64,000 nt of DNA from positions 141,571 through 205,570 of the forward strand of contig NZ_SCSK01000067.1 of the NCBI RefSeq assembly GCF_004297875.1, read 5' to 3'. Source of the DNA: Pandoraea sp. (GTDB lineage Bacteria; Pseudomonadota; Gammaproteobacteria; Burkholderiales; Burkholderiaceae). The notes under the pieces were generated by a model. The model searched no databases and was not told the DNA's origin. It saw nothing but the letters and a program-made list of their open reading frames with translations. This document shows, piece by piece, positions 1-8,349 of the stretch. A program made the position numbers and the translations under genes. Positions within the stretch are counted from its first letter, which is position 1. Each line of letters opens with the position of its first letter.

Positions 1-188
1 CGTTCGGCGAGGTCGGTCTGGCTGGCGAGATACGACCCAGCCCGCGCGGACAGGATCGTTTGAAAGAGGCCGCGAAACTCGGCTTTTCGTTGGCCATCAT
101 CCCCAAGGCCAATGCGCCCAAGCAACCCATCGATGGACTCGAGGTGCGTGCGGTCGACCGTATCGACCAGGCTATCGCAGCGCTCTAG
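1..188 (+). CDS. radA: RadA DNA repair ATPase, C-terminal end only (partial)
   Basis: The first 188 bases are the last ~61 codons of RadA (Sms), the RecA-like ATPase with a Lon-type domain that helps branch migration and processing of recombination intermediates. The reading frame begins at base 3 with FGEVGLAGEIRPSPRGQDR, the conserved GEVGLxGEIR segment near the end of the Lon-like domain. It continues through AIIPKANAPK and ends at a TAG at 186-188. The rest of the gene lies outside the window. It converges on the ABC-F gene, with only 24 bases between the stops and no obvious terminator. The short C-terminal match is very characteristic, so the call is fairly secure despite truncation. 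Confidence 0.88.
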   Translation, partial: FGEVGLAGEIRPSPRGQDRLKEAAKLGFSLAIIPKANAPKQPIDGLEVRAVDRIDQAIAAL

Positions 189-212
189 CGCCGTCGTGTC
201 AGCGGTGGCCGG

Positions 213-2165
213 TCAGGCGATCTTGTCGATCGCTTCCTGTGCGTCGAGCCATGCGCTCTCGACCTCGGCCAGTCGGGCCATGACCTCGCCCTGGCGCTTC
301 AGGCTATCGGTCAACAGCGTTTTGTTGGATTCGTCGTAGGTGGCCGAGTCCGCCAGAATCGCGTCGAGCCGTTGCTTCTCCTGCTCGAGCTCGGCCAGTT
401 CGTTCTCCAGCTTGGTAATCCTGTTTTGCAGCGGTTTGCGCAATTGGGTCAGCCGTTGCCGCTCCTCCGCCTCGGCGCGGCGCTGCTCCTTGCGGTTGGC
501 GCCGGTGTCCGTCGCCGCGCTGGCCTCCGGTTTGGCCGCGGCGCGCATTGCGTTGCGTTTGGCGGCGGCGTCCTGCAGCAGCCAGTCGCGGTAGTCGTCC
601 AGGTCGCCATCGAAGGGTTGCACGCGCCCGCCGGCGACCAGCAGGAATTGGTCGGTGGTGGCGCGCAGCAAATGCCGGTCGTGCGACACGAGAATCAAGG
701 TGCCATCGAATTGCGCGAGCGCCATGGTCAACGCATGGCGCGTTTCCAGGTCGAGGTGGTTGGTCGGCTCGTCCAGCAGCAGCAAATTCGGCTTTTGCCA
801 GATGATCAGCGCCAATGCCAGCCGCGCTTTCTCGCCGCCTGAGAATGGAGCAATCGGCGCGCTTGCCATGTCGCCACGGAAATTGAATCCGCCGAGAAAA
901 TCGCGCAATTCCTGCTCGCGGGTATCCGGCGCCAGACGCGCCATATGCTGCAACGGGGAGTCGTCGTGGCGCAGCGTTTCGACCTGATGCTGCGCGAAGT
1001 AACCGATCTGCAGGCCTTTGCCGTGCTTGACGCGGCCAGCCAGTGGCGCGAGCGTGCCCGCCAGTGTTTTGATCAGGGTCGATTTGCCCTGGCCGTTGGC
1101 GCCCAGCAAGCCGATGCGCTGCTCGTTTTGCACCGACAGTGTGACCGCCGGCAGGATGACTTTCTCGGCCATGGCGGCATCGCCGTCTTCGCCAACACGA
1201 TAGCCGCAGCGCACGTCCTCGAGAACCAGCATCGGGTTGGGCGCGGCGTTGGGTGCCCGGAATTCAAAAGTGAAGGGTGAGGCGACGTGAGCCGGCGCGA
1301 TCAGTTCCATGCGCTCGAGCGCCTTGACCCGGCTCTGCGCTTGCCGAGCCTTGGTGGCCTTGGCCTTGAAACGGTTGATGAAGCTTTCCAGATGGGCGAT
1401 GGTTTTTTGCTGCTTCTCATAGGCGTTTTGCTGCAGGGCGATCTGTTGAGCCCGCAGCACTTCGAATTGACTGTAGTTGCCGCCGTAGCGCTTGATCTGC
1501 TGATTTTCGATGTGCAGCGTCACATTGCACACGCCGTCTAGAAACTCGCGGTCGTGCGATATCACGATCAACGTGCCGGCATAGCGGCGCAGCCAGTCTT
1601 CGAGCCAGACGATCGCATCGAGGTCGAGGTGATTGGTGGGTTCGTCCAGCAGCAGCAGATCAGACGGACACATTAGAGCCTGCGCGAGGTTCAGCCGCAT
1701 GCGCCAGCCGCCCGAAAAGCTGGCTACTGGCTGGCGTGTTTGCTCGAGCGTGAAGCCCAGCCCGAGCAGCAGCGCCTCGGCCCGCGCCGGCGCGGTATAA
1801 CCGTCGACGTCGGCGAAGGCGGTATGCGCTTCCGCTTCGGCGTGGCCGTCGTGCCGGTGCTGGGCGGCTTCGATGGCGGCCTCGGCCGCGCGCAGTGCGG
1901 TATCGCCATCGAGCACGTAGTCGAGCGCATTGCGCTCGACTGCCGGGGTCTCCTGCATGACGTGCGCGATGCGCCAGCTCGGCGGCATTGTCACCTCTCC
2001 GCCATCGGGATGCAGCGCGTCGCGCAATAGCGCGAAGAGTGTGGTTTTGCCGGCGCCGTTGGCGCCGATCAGTCCAACCGCCTCGCCGGGATTGATCAGC
2101 ACCGAGGTGTTATCGAAAAGTGGCTTGGTGCCACGCGACAGGCTGAGGCGTTCGAATCGAATCAC
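213..2165 (-). CDS. yheS: ABC-F family ATPase, YheS type
   Basis: A 650-residue soluble protein with two ATP-binding cassettes and no membrane segments, the layout of ABC-F proteins that act at the ribosome. Cassette 1 has Walker A GANGAGKTT (34-42), signature SGGWRMRL (from 151) and Walker B with DEPTNHLDL (174-182). The linker carries AKATKARQAQSRVKALERME (268-287), typical of YheS. Cassette 2 has Walker A GANGQGKST (355-363), signature SGGEKARL and a second DEPTNHLDL. A charged coiled-coil tail fills about 545-650. It is the last gene of the minus-strand dap/prmB/cls run. Family role in translation is inferred; the closest characterised relative is E. coli YheS rather than EttA or Uup. Confidence 0.9.
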   Translation of the reverse strand: MIRFERLSLSRGTKPLFDNTSVLINPGEAVGLIGANGAGKTTLFALLRDALHPDGGEVTMPPSWRIAHVMQETPAVERNALDYVLDGDTALRAAEAAIEAAQHRHDGHAEAEAHTAFADVDGYTAPARAEALLLGLGFTLEQTRQPVASFSGGWRMRLNLAQALMCPSDLLLLDEPTNHLDLDAIVWLEDWLRRYAGTLIVISHDREFLDGVCNVTLHIENQQIKRYGGNYSQFEVLRAQQIALQQNAYEKQQKTIAHLESFINRFKAKATKARQAQSRVKALERMELIAPAHVASPFTFEFRAPNAAPNPMLVLEDVRCGYRVGEDGDAAMAEKVILPAVTLSVQNEQRIGLLGANGQGKSTLIKTLAGTLAPLAGRVKHGKGLQIGYFAQHQVETLRHDDSPLQHMARLAPDTREQELRDFLGGFNFRGDMASAPIAPFSGGEKARLALALIIWQKPNLLLLDEPTNHLDLETRHALTMALAQFDGTLILVSHDRHLLRATTDQFLLVAGGRVQPFDGDLDDYRDWLLQDAAAKRNAMRAAAKPEASAATDTGANRKEQRRAEAEERQRLTQLRKPLQNRITKLENELAELEQEKQRLDAILADSATYDESNKTLLTDSLKRQGEVMARLAEVESAWLDAQEAIDKIA

Positions 2166-2210
2166 GGTACGGTCAAAATTGGTGAAACCCGTATTTTAGC
2201 GGGCGAGCAA

Positions 2211-3647
2211 TTACAGGATGGGAGCGAACAGCCGCGCGACGTGCATCGCGATGCGTCGCCAGAACGGCAAGCGGTAGTAGGCGTCAAGCGCCATCGGCCT
2301 GGCCTGGGCGAAATCGGTATCGAGCATGCGCTCGACGTTCTTGGCGAAGACGTCATCGACGGTCAATAGCATGATCTCGAAATTGAGCCGGAACGAGCGA
2401 TTATCAAGATTGGCGCTGCCTACGGCGGCGGCGGCGTCGTCGATCAGCACGACCTTCTGGTGAACGAAGCCAGGCTGGTATTGATAGACCCGGATGCCGG
2501 CGCGTACCGCGTCGTAAGCGTATAGCGTGGTGGCCTCGAACACGACGTAGTGATCGCGTCGGCTTGGAATCAAGAGACGCACGTCGACGCCGCGCAGCAC
2601 GGCCAGCCGTAGCGCCGAGAAAACTGCCTCGTCGGGGATGAAGTATGGCGTGGTGATCCAGATCCGCTGCCGGGCGGCATTGATGCACTCGACGAAAAAC
2701 AGCGAGCAGGTCTCGAGCTGGTCGGCGGGGCCGCTGGGCACGACCTGGCAATGCATGCTGGCTCCGGAGGGCGCCGGCAGGCGCTTGACCGGTGGAATCT
2801 CGCCGGTGGCCCAATGCCAATCCTCCACAAAAGCGCGCTGAATACCAACCACGGCCGGCCCGGTGATGTCGATGTGCGTATCCCGCCAGGGCGACAAAGG
2901 CGGTTTTTGGCCGAGATATTCGATGCCGACATTGTGCCCGCCGATGAAGGCGCGGTCGCCGTCGATCACGACGATTTTGCGGTGATTGCGGAAATTGAGC
3001 TGAAAGCGGTTGAGGAAGCGCTTGATAAGGCCGCGCTGGGTGGCGAAAGCGTGTGCCCGGACTCCGCCGGCGCGCAGCGTCTCGGTGTACTGCGCAGGCA
3101 GATCGTAGCTGCCGATGCTGTCATACAGGAAATACACCCCGATGCCGGCGGCGGCGCGCTCAAGCAGAATCTGCTGCAATTCCCGGCCCAGCGCGTCGTC
3201 GTGCACGATGAAGAACTGCACGATGATGTAACTGCGCGCCTGGCGCAGCGCATCGAATATGGCCGCGAAGGTCGCGTCGCCATTGACCAGCAGCCGCACG
3301 CCGTTGTTCGCGGTAAACGGCATGCCGGTCAGGCGCGTGAGCGCGCTGAACCCGACGTCATGACGCAACGCGCTCGCCTGACCGGCGTGCCAGTCGATTT
3401 CACCGACGCGCGAATGCATGACCCGGTTCTGCTGGCGACGCGCCTCGACGTAGCCGGAGAACTTGCTGCGCCCCAGGATCAGATAGGGAATCAGGGTGAA
3501 GTAAGGCGCGGCGAGCAGCGACACGGCCCATGCGACCGCGCCTTGCGAGGTGCGCACCGTCAGGATGGCGTGGGCCGCGGCCAGTATGCCCAGCAGATGC
3601 AGCAGCGCGAGCAGCGATCCGAGATGAAACGGCGTGAGCGACATCAT
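2211..3647 (-). CDS. cls: Cardiolipin synthase (phospholipase D superfamily)
   Basis: A 478-residue membrane-bound cardiolipin synthase that condenses phosphatidyl groups to make cardiolipin in the inner membrane. Two hydrophobic helices occupy about residues 8-30 and 38-58. Two HxKxxxxD catalytic motifs follow: HRKIVVID at 222-229 (in a GGHN context) and HQKVVLID at 396-403 (in a GSANLDNRS context). Length and layout match ClsA. It lies 22 bases downstream of prmB and 45 bases upstream of the ABC-F gene on the same strand, probably co-transcribed. A double ATG (MMSLTP) leaves a one-codon start ambiguity. Other PLD-type synthases such as ClsB lack this N-terminal membrane pair. Confidence 0.9.
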   Translation of the reverse strand: MMSLTPFHLGSLLALLHLLGILAAAHAILTVRTSQGAVAWAVSLLAAPYFTLIPYLILGRSKFSGYVEARRQQNRVMHSRVGEIDWHAGQASALRHDVGFSALTRLTGMPFTANNGVRLLVNGDATFAAIFDALRQARSYIIVQFFIVHDDALGRELQQILLERAAAGIGVYFLYDSIGSYDLPAQYTETLRAGGVRAHAFATQRGLIKRFLNRFQLNFRNHRKIVVIDGDRAFIGGHNVGIEYLGQKPPLSPWRDTHIDITGPAVVGIQRAFVEDWHWATGEIPPVKRLPAPSGASMHCQVVPSGPADQLETCSLFFVECINAARQRIWITTPYFIPDEAVFSALRLAVLRGVDVRLLIPSRRDHYVVFEATTLYAYDAVRAGIRVYQYQPGFVHQKVVLIDDAAAAVGSANLDNRSFRLNFEIMLLTVDDVFAKNVERMLDTDFAQARPMALDAYYRLPFWRRIAMHVARLFAPIL

Positions 3648-3669
3648 CTGGAGGGATTGGCTGTCGTGG

Positions 3670-4554
3670 TCACGGCAGCGCCGCGGCGTGCACCAAAAAG
3701 ACCATGTCGTCGCCAGCGCTGGTGCTCAGCCACGTCATCTCCAGATCGGGGAAGGCCGCCTCGACGTGAGTGCGCTCGTGACCGACCTCGACCGCCAGCA
3801 AGCCGTCGGGCGTGAGCCATTGCCTGGCATCGGCGATGATGCGCCGCACCACCGCCATGCCGTCGTTGCCGCCGGCCAGGGCCATGCGGGGCTCGTGTCG
3901 ATATTCCGCAGGCAGGCTCTGCATTGCCTGGTCGTTGACATAGGGGGGGTTGGTCAGGATCAGGTCGTACCGCCTGGATGGCAGCGACGCGTACAGATCG
4001 CCTTTGTGCAAGGCGATGCGATCCTGCAATTCGTAGTCCCTGACGTTGATCGCGGCGACTGCCAGGGCGTCGCCAGACAGGTCGACTGCATCGATGTGGG
4101 CCTGCGCGAATGCGTCCGCGGCCAGAATCGCCAGGCAACCGGAGCCGGTGCAGAGTTCAAGCACGTGACTAATCTGATCCGGCTGTGCGATCCAGGGAGC
4201 GAACTGATCCTGCAGCAATTCGCCGAGGAAGGAGCGCGGTACGATCACGCGCTCGTCGACGTAGAACCGGTAGCCGTGCATCCAGGCTTCATTGGTGATG
4301 TAGGCGGCGGGCACGCGCTCGCCGGCGCGCCGGTTGATGACCGACAACACGCGCTCGATTTCGGCCGGCAAGAGAGTCGCGTCGAGAAACGGATCGAGCG
4401 TGTCGAGCGGCAAATGCAGCGTGTGCAGGACCAGGTAGGCGGCCTCGTCGTACGCCGACGCGCACCCGTGGCCGAATGCCAGCTTGGCTTCGGTAAAACG
4501 CGAGACGGCATAGCGCAACAGGTCGCGCACCGTCGTGAAGGGATGGTCGGACAT
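3670..4554 (-). CDS. prmB: Ribosomal protein uL3 N5-glutamine methyltransferase
   Basis: A 294-residue SAM-dependent methyltransferase that modifies a glutamine of ribosomal protein L3. It has the SAM-binding glycine loop LCTGSGCLAI (134-143) and the catalytic NPPY motif (202-205) followed by VNDQAM, which in this family distinguishes PrmB from the release-factor enzyme PrmC. The N-terminal helical domain with YITNEAWMHGYRFYVDERV is also PrmB-like. It sits 61 bases after dapE and 22 bases before cls on the minus strand, so it probably belongs to the dap transcript. PrmC is the main alternative, but the spacing and text around NPPY favour PrmB. Confidence 0.9.
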   Translation of the reverse strand: MSDHPFTTVRDLLRYAVSRFTEAKLAFGHGCASAYDEAAYLVLHTLHLPLDTLDPFLDATLLPAEIERVLSVINRRAGERVPAAYITNEAWMHGYRFYVDERVIVPRSFLGELLQDQFAPWIAQPDQISHVLELCTGSGCLAILAADAFAQAHIDAVDLSGDALAVAAINVRDYELQDRIALHKGDLYASLPSRRYDLILTNPPYVNDQAMQSLPAEYRHEPRMALAGGNDGMAVVRRIIADARQWLTPDGLLAVEVGHERTHVEAAFPDLEMTWLSTSAGDDMVFLVHAAALP

Positions 4555-4615
4555 GGACTTCTCCAGATGGACGTCGCCGGCGGCCGGCAGAGCGGAAGAT
4601 CGTTATTGGGGAAAC

Positions 4616-5785
4616 TTACCGCACCAGTTGCAGCAATACGCCGCGATAGATGTTTTTGAGCGGTTCGATGAACGCGATTTCGATATGCTCGTCGATTTTG
4701 TGAATGCTGGCATTGGGCGGCCCGAATTCGATCACTTGCGGGCAGATCTGCGCAATAAAGCGCCCGTCCGACGTGCCGCCGGTGGTGGAGAGCGTGGTTT
4801 CGACGCCGGTTTCCTGCCGGATCGCCGCGTCAAGCGCTTGCGACAGATCACCGCGCGGGGTCAGGAACGGCAGGCCGCCGACGGTCCAGTGCAGGTCATA
4901 GGCAAGACCGTGTTTATCGAGTATCGCCCGAACGCGCGCTTGCAGGCTCTCTACCGTGCTGGCGGTGGAAAAGCGGAAATTGAAATCGATCACCGCCTCG
5001 CCAGGGATGATGTTGGTGGCGCCGGTGCCGGCGTGAATATTCGACATCTGCCAGGTAGTCGGCGGGAAATATTCGTTACCGTCGTCCCAACGCTCGGCCA
5101 CCAGTTCGGTCAGCGCCGGCGCAGCCAGGTGGATCGGATTGCTCGCCAGGTGGGGATACGCGATATGGCCTTGCACGCCCTTGACGGTCAGTTTGCCGGA
5201 CAGCGAGCCGCGCCGGCCGTTCTTGACCATGTCGCCCAGCGTGTCGACCGATGTCGGCTCGCCGACGATGCAGTAGTCCAGGCGCTCGCCCCGTTGCTGC
5301 AGGGCCTGCACGACCTTGACCGTGCCGTCGGTGGCGGGGCCTTCCTCGTCGCTGGTGATCAGCAGGCCGATGGCGTGGCGGTGGTCCGGTTCAAGCGCGA
5401 TGAACTCCTCCACGGCGACGACGAACGCGGCGATCGAGGTTTTCATGTCGGCGGCGCCGCGGCCAAAGAGCTTGCCGTCGCGATGGGTCGGCAAGAATGG
5501 ATCGGAGTGCCACTGATCGAGTGGGCCGGTCGGCACGACATCCGTGTGGCCGGCGAACACGAGCAGCTTGCCGTCCGTGCCGGCGGCACCGCGCCGCACT
5601 GCCCAGAGATTGGTGACGTCGCCCGAGACGATCGTCTCGCAGGTGAACCCGAGCGGTGCGAGGCGCTCGATCAGCAGGTCCTGGCAGTCCTGGTCGTCGG
5701 GCGTGACGGACCGGCGGGCAATCAATTGCTCGGTGAGCACCAGGGTGGGCGAGGGCGGGTGGGACGACGTATGGGGCATGGGCAT
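4616..5785 (-). CDS. dapE: Succinyl-diaminopimelate desuccinylase
   Basis: A 389-residue M20-family metallohydrolase that removes succinate from N-succinyl-L,L-diaminopimelate, completing the succinylase branch toward L,L-DAP for lysine and peptidoglycan. Metal and catalytic residues are visible: GHTDVV with H80 and D82, GRGAADMK with D113, and SDEEG with E147/E148, followed by substrate-domain sequence GRRGSLSGKLTVKGVQGH. The start at 5785 abuts the stop of the reductase gene, so the two are translationally close; a second in-frame ATG two codons later is possible. It follows dapD and dapC in pathway order, which supports the assignment over other M20 peptidases. Confidence 0.95.
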   Translation of the reverse strand: MPMPHTSSHPPSPTLVLTEQLIARRSVTPDDQDCQDLLIERLAPLGFTCETIVSGDVTNLWAVRRGAAGTDGKLLVFAGHTDVVPTGPLDQWHSDPFLPTHRDGKLFGRGAADMKTSIAAFVVAVEEFIALEPDHRHAIGLLITSDEEGPATDGTVKVVQALQQRGERLDYCIVGEPTSVDTLGDMVKNGRRGSLSGKLTVKGVQGHIAYPHLASNPIHLAAPALTELVAERWDDGNEYFPPTTWQMSNIHAGTGATNIIPGEAVIDFNFRFSTASTVESLQARVRAILDKHGLAYDLHWTVGGLPFLTPRGDLSQALDAAIRQETGVETTLSTTGGTSDGRFIAQICPQVIEFGPPNASIHKIDEHIEIAFIEPLKNIYRGVLLQLVR

Positions 5786-6133
5786 TCAGAACAGCGCTTG
5801 ATAGAGTTCGGGCTTGAAGCCGACGGTGACGCGCCCGTGGGCAACCAATACGGGACGTTTGATCAGCGAGGGCTGGGCCGTCATCAGGGCGATCGCGCCG
5901 GCTTCGTCATTGGCGCTGGCCTGTTCGCCCGGCGTGAGTTTGCGCCAGGTGGTGCCGCGGCGATTGAGCAACGTCTCGAGCGGCACTTGTGTCAGCCAGT
6001 CCCGGAGCATGGCGGCGCTCACACCGGCTTTCTTGAAATCGTGGAATGTGTAGGCCACGCGCTGCTCGTCGAGCCAGACGCGGGCCTTTTTCACGGTGTC
6101 GCAATTGGGAATGCCGTGCAGCACCGCGCTCAT
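5786..6133 (-). CDS. ArsC/Spx-family reductase, YffB type
   Basis: A 115-residue thioredoxin-fold protein of the ArsC/Spx superfamily. It starts MSAVLHGIPNCDTVKKARVW, with a single Cys (C11) in the CDTxKKA motif typical of YffB, and contains RRGTTWRKL and SLIKRPVLV, the conserved RP patch of the fold. The ATG at 6131-6133 lies two bases past the dapD stop. A longer open frame upstream runs antisense-free through dapD in another phase and is not part of this gene. The position between dapD and dapE is shared by many betaproteobacteria and suggests co-expression. The substrate is unknown; the YffB group is not established as a true arsenate reductase. Confidence 0.88.
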   Translation of the reverse strand: MSAVLHGIPNCDTVKKARVWLDEQRVAYTFHDFKKAGVSAAMLRDWLTQVPLETLLNRRGTTWRKLTPGEQASANDEAGAIALMTAQPSLIKRPVLVAHGRVTVGFKPELYQALF

Positions 6134-6135
6134 GG

Positions 6136-6963
6136 TCAGTCGCCCCGCAGCAGTTCGTTGATGCCGGTCTTGGCACGGGTCTGGGCGTCGACTTTCTTGA
6201 CGATGACTGCGCAGTAGAGGCTGTACTTGCCGTCCTTCGAAGGAAGGTTGCCCGGCACCACCACCGAGCCCGCCGGCACGCGGCCGTAATGCACCTCGCC
6301 GGTTTCGCGGTCGTAGATTTTGGTGGATTGGCCGATGTAGACGCCCATCGAGATAACCGAGTTTTCCTCGACGATGACGCCCTCGACGACCTCGGAGCGC
6401 GCGCCGATGAAGCAGTTGTCTTCGATGATCACTGGATTGGCCTGCAGCGGCTCGAGCACGCCGCCGATACCGACGCCGCCCGACAGGTGCACGTTCTTGC
6501 CGATCTGCGCGCACGAGCCGACGGTAGCCCACGTGTCGACCATCGTGCTTTCATCCACGTAGGCACCGATATTCACATACGAGGGCATCAGCACGACGTT
6601 GCGGGCGATGAACGAGCCGCGCCGGGCCACCGCGGGGGGCACCACGCGAAAGCCGCCGGCCGCGAAATCTTCCGCGGTGTAATTGGCGAACTTGGTCGGC
6701 ACCTTGTCGTAGAACTGCGAAAACCCGCCAGCCGGCATCGGCACGTTGTCTTCCAGGCGGAACGACAGCAGCACCGCCTTCTTGAGCCATTGGTTGACGA
6801 TCCACTGGCCGTCTTTCTTTTCGGCCACGCGCAGTGTGCCCCGGTCGAGCTCGCCGAGTACGTGATTGACCGCTTCGCGCACGTCGGCCGGTGCGTTCTT
6901 GGCGGAGATCTCAGCGCGGTTGTCCCAGGCTTGGTCGATGATGTTTTGCAATTGTTGCGGCAT
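6136..6963 (-). CDS. dapD: Tetrahydrodipicolinate N-succinyltransferase
   Basis: A 275-residue acyltransferase that succinylates tetrahydrodipicolinate using succinyl-CoA, the committed step of the succinylase DAP pathway. The N-terminal helical part begins MPQQLQNIIDQAWDNRAEIS. The middle is a left-handed beta-helix built from hexapeptide repeats (about residues 110-215), seen as GGVGIGGVLEPLQ, VIIEDNCFIGARSEVVEG and NSVISMGVYIGQSTKIYDR. Length is the family norm of about 275. It lies 24 bases downstream of dapC and two bases before the next start, so all four genes appear to be one transcript. DapD assignment is firm because of the full N-terminal domain and the dap context. Confidence 0.96.
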   Translation of the reverse strand: MPQQLQNIIDQAWDNRAEISAKNAPADVREAVNHVLGELDRGTLRVAEKKDGQWIVNQWLKKAVLLSFRLEDNVPMPAGGFSQFYDKVPTKFANYTAEDFAAGGFRVVPPAVARRGSFIARNVVLMPSYVNIGAYVDESTMVDTWATVGSCAQIGKNVHLSGGVGIGGVLEPLQANPVIIEDNCFIGARSEVVEGVIVEENSVISMGVYIGQSTKIYDRETGEVHYGRVPAGSVVVPGNLPSKDGKYSLYCAVIVKKVDAQTRAKTGINELLRGD

Positions 6964-6987
6964 GGTATGGATCGATGAAAAAAGAAA

Positions 6988-8190
6988 TTAAAGACTTCGG
7001 CAGCATTGCACGATGCGTTGAGCACCTTCGGTGCATTCGTCGACTTCTGCCACCAGCGCGATGCGTACGAAATTCTTTGCCGGGTTGGTCCCCTGGCTTT
7101 CCCGGCCAAGAAACGAGCCGGGCAGGACAGTCACATTGTAGTCGGCCAGCAGGCGCCGGGTGAATTCGGTATCCGACAGGCCGGTTCGCTGGTCGACGCG
7201 GGCCCACAAATAAAAGCCTGCGTCGGGCATGGCGACGTCCAGTACTTCGCCCAGCAGCGGCGCGATCGTCTGGAATTTGCGCACATATTTGCTGCGGTTG
7301 AGCCGCACGTGGGCTTCGTCGCTCCAGGCGGCAATGCTGGCGGCCTGGATTGCCGGGCTCATCGCACAGCCATGATAGGTGCGGTAAAGCAGGAATTGCT
7401 TGAGCAGGGCCGCGTCACCCGCAACGAACCCGGAGCGCATGCCCGGCACGTTGGAGCGTTTGGAAAGGCTGGAAAACACCACCAGGCGGTCAAAATTCCG
7501 GCCCAACTGGTGCGCTGCCTCCAACCCGCCGAGCGGCGGGCGTTCTTCGTCGAAATAAATCTCGGAATAACATTCGTCGCTGGCGATGGTGAAGCCGTAC
7601 TGGTCGGACAGCGCAAACAGTTTGCGCCAGTCGTCCAGGCCGAGTACCGCGCCGGTTGGATTGCCCGGCGAACAAACGAACAGCAACTGCACCTGTTGCC
7701 AAATTTCCGCTGGCACCGCATCGTAATCGGGCGCAAAATTGCGCGCCGGATCGCTGTTGGCGAAATAGGGTGTCGCCCCGGCCAGTAACGCCGCGCCTTC
7801 GTAAATCTGATAGAACGGATTGGGACACAGCACGAGCGCATTGGGCCGGCTGCCGTCGATCATTGCCTGGGCGAAGGAAAACAGTGCCTCGCGGGAGCCG
7901 TTGACCGGCAGCACCTCGGTCGCCGGGTTGACGTTCGGCAGCCGGTAACGCTTTTCGAGCCAGCTGGCGATGGCTTGCCGCAAGGCCTCGGTGCCCTGCG
8001 TCGCCGGATAGCTGGACAAGCCGCCGAGCGCATCGCTCAGGGCTTCCTTGATGAACAGTGGGGTGGGATGCTTGGGCTCGCCAATGCCGAAACTGATGGG
8101 TTTAAAACCGGCCGCCGGCGTGATGTCTTGTACCAGGGCTCTGAGCTTCTCGAAGGGGTACGGCTGGAGTTTTGCGAGTAACGGATTCAC
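6988..8190 (-). CDS. dapC: Succinyldiaminopimelate transaminase
   Basis: A 400-residue fold-type I, PLP-dependent aminotransferase that makes N-succinyl-L,L-diaminopimelate from the 6-oxo precursor with glutamate. Key sequence: FGIGEPKHPTP near the start, the CSPGNPTG loop (173-180), SDECY (204-208) and the PLP lysine K244 in SSLSKRSNVPGMRSGF. It matches the dedicated DapC of Burkholderia and Bordetella rather than the ArgD enzyme that substitutes for it in E. coli. It heads the dap run, with dapD 24 bases downstream. A minus-strand TATAAT at 8270-8275 is a candidate -10 box. Confidence 0.93.
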   Translation of the reverse strand: MNPLLAKLQPYPFEKLRALVQDITPAAGFKPISFGIGEPKHPTPLFIKEALSDALGGLSSYPATQGTEALRQAIASWLEKRYRLPNVNPATEVLPVNGSREALFSFAQAMIDGSRPNALVLCPNPFYQIYEGAALLAGATPYFANSDPARNFAPDYDAVPAEIWQQVQLLFVCSPGNPTGAVLGLDDWRKLFALSDQYGFTIASDECYSEIYFDEERPPLGGLEAAHQLGRNFDRLVVFSSLSKRSNVPGMRSGFVAGDAALLKQFLLYRTYHGCAMSPAIQAASIAAWSDEAHVRLNRSKYVRKFQTIAPLLGEVLDVAMPDAGFYLWARVDQRTGLSDTEFTRRLLADYNVTVLPGSFLGRESQGTNPAKNFVRIALVAEVDECTEGAQRIVQCCRSL

Positions 8191-8269
8191 GGGCGATGAG
8201 AATTTTCGATCAATGCATCGGAGTGTTCATGCCGACGCGCAGTGATAGCGCGAAATCGGCTAAACGAAA

Positions 8270-8275
8270 ATTATA
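8270..8275 (-). promoter_or_regulatory. Candidate -10 box for the dapC operon
   Basis: On the minus strand these six bases read TATAAT, a perfect sigma-70 -10 hexamer, 80 bases upstream of the dapC start. No convincing -35 hexamer is visible 16-18 bases further upstream, so this is a partial promoter call. It is the only consensus -10 in the dapC/EamA divergent gap. Confidence 0.4.
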
Positions 8276-8349
8276 CCGTGGTAAGGCGCCGCGGCGCTGA
8301 ATGCCTGCGTCGATGGCGAGGCATTGGTCGGCTTTTTTTGGGGGGGGAC

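Noticed and set aside
2751..3815. 354-codon plus-strand frame opposite the cardiolipin synthase gene
   Set aside because: It is the antisense shadow of a well-supported gene; GC-rich third positions keep such frames open by chance.
5786..6133. Calling the dapD-dapE interposed gene an arsenate reductase
   Set aside because: The YffB branch shares the fold, but arsenate reduction is not established for it, and a real ars operon with a different ArsC lies at 57448-59807.
4535..6217. 560-codon plus-strand frame opposite dapE
   Set aside because: Antisense to dapE and its neighbours, with no recognisable domain.
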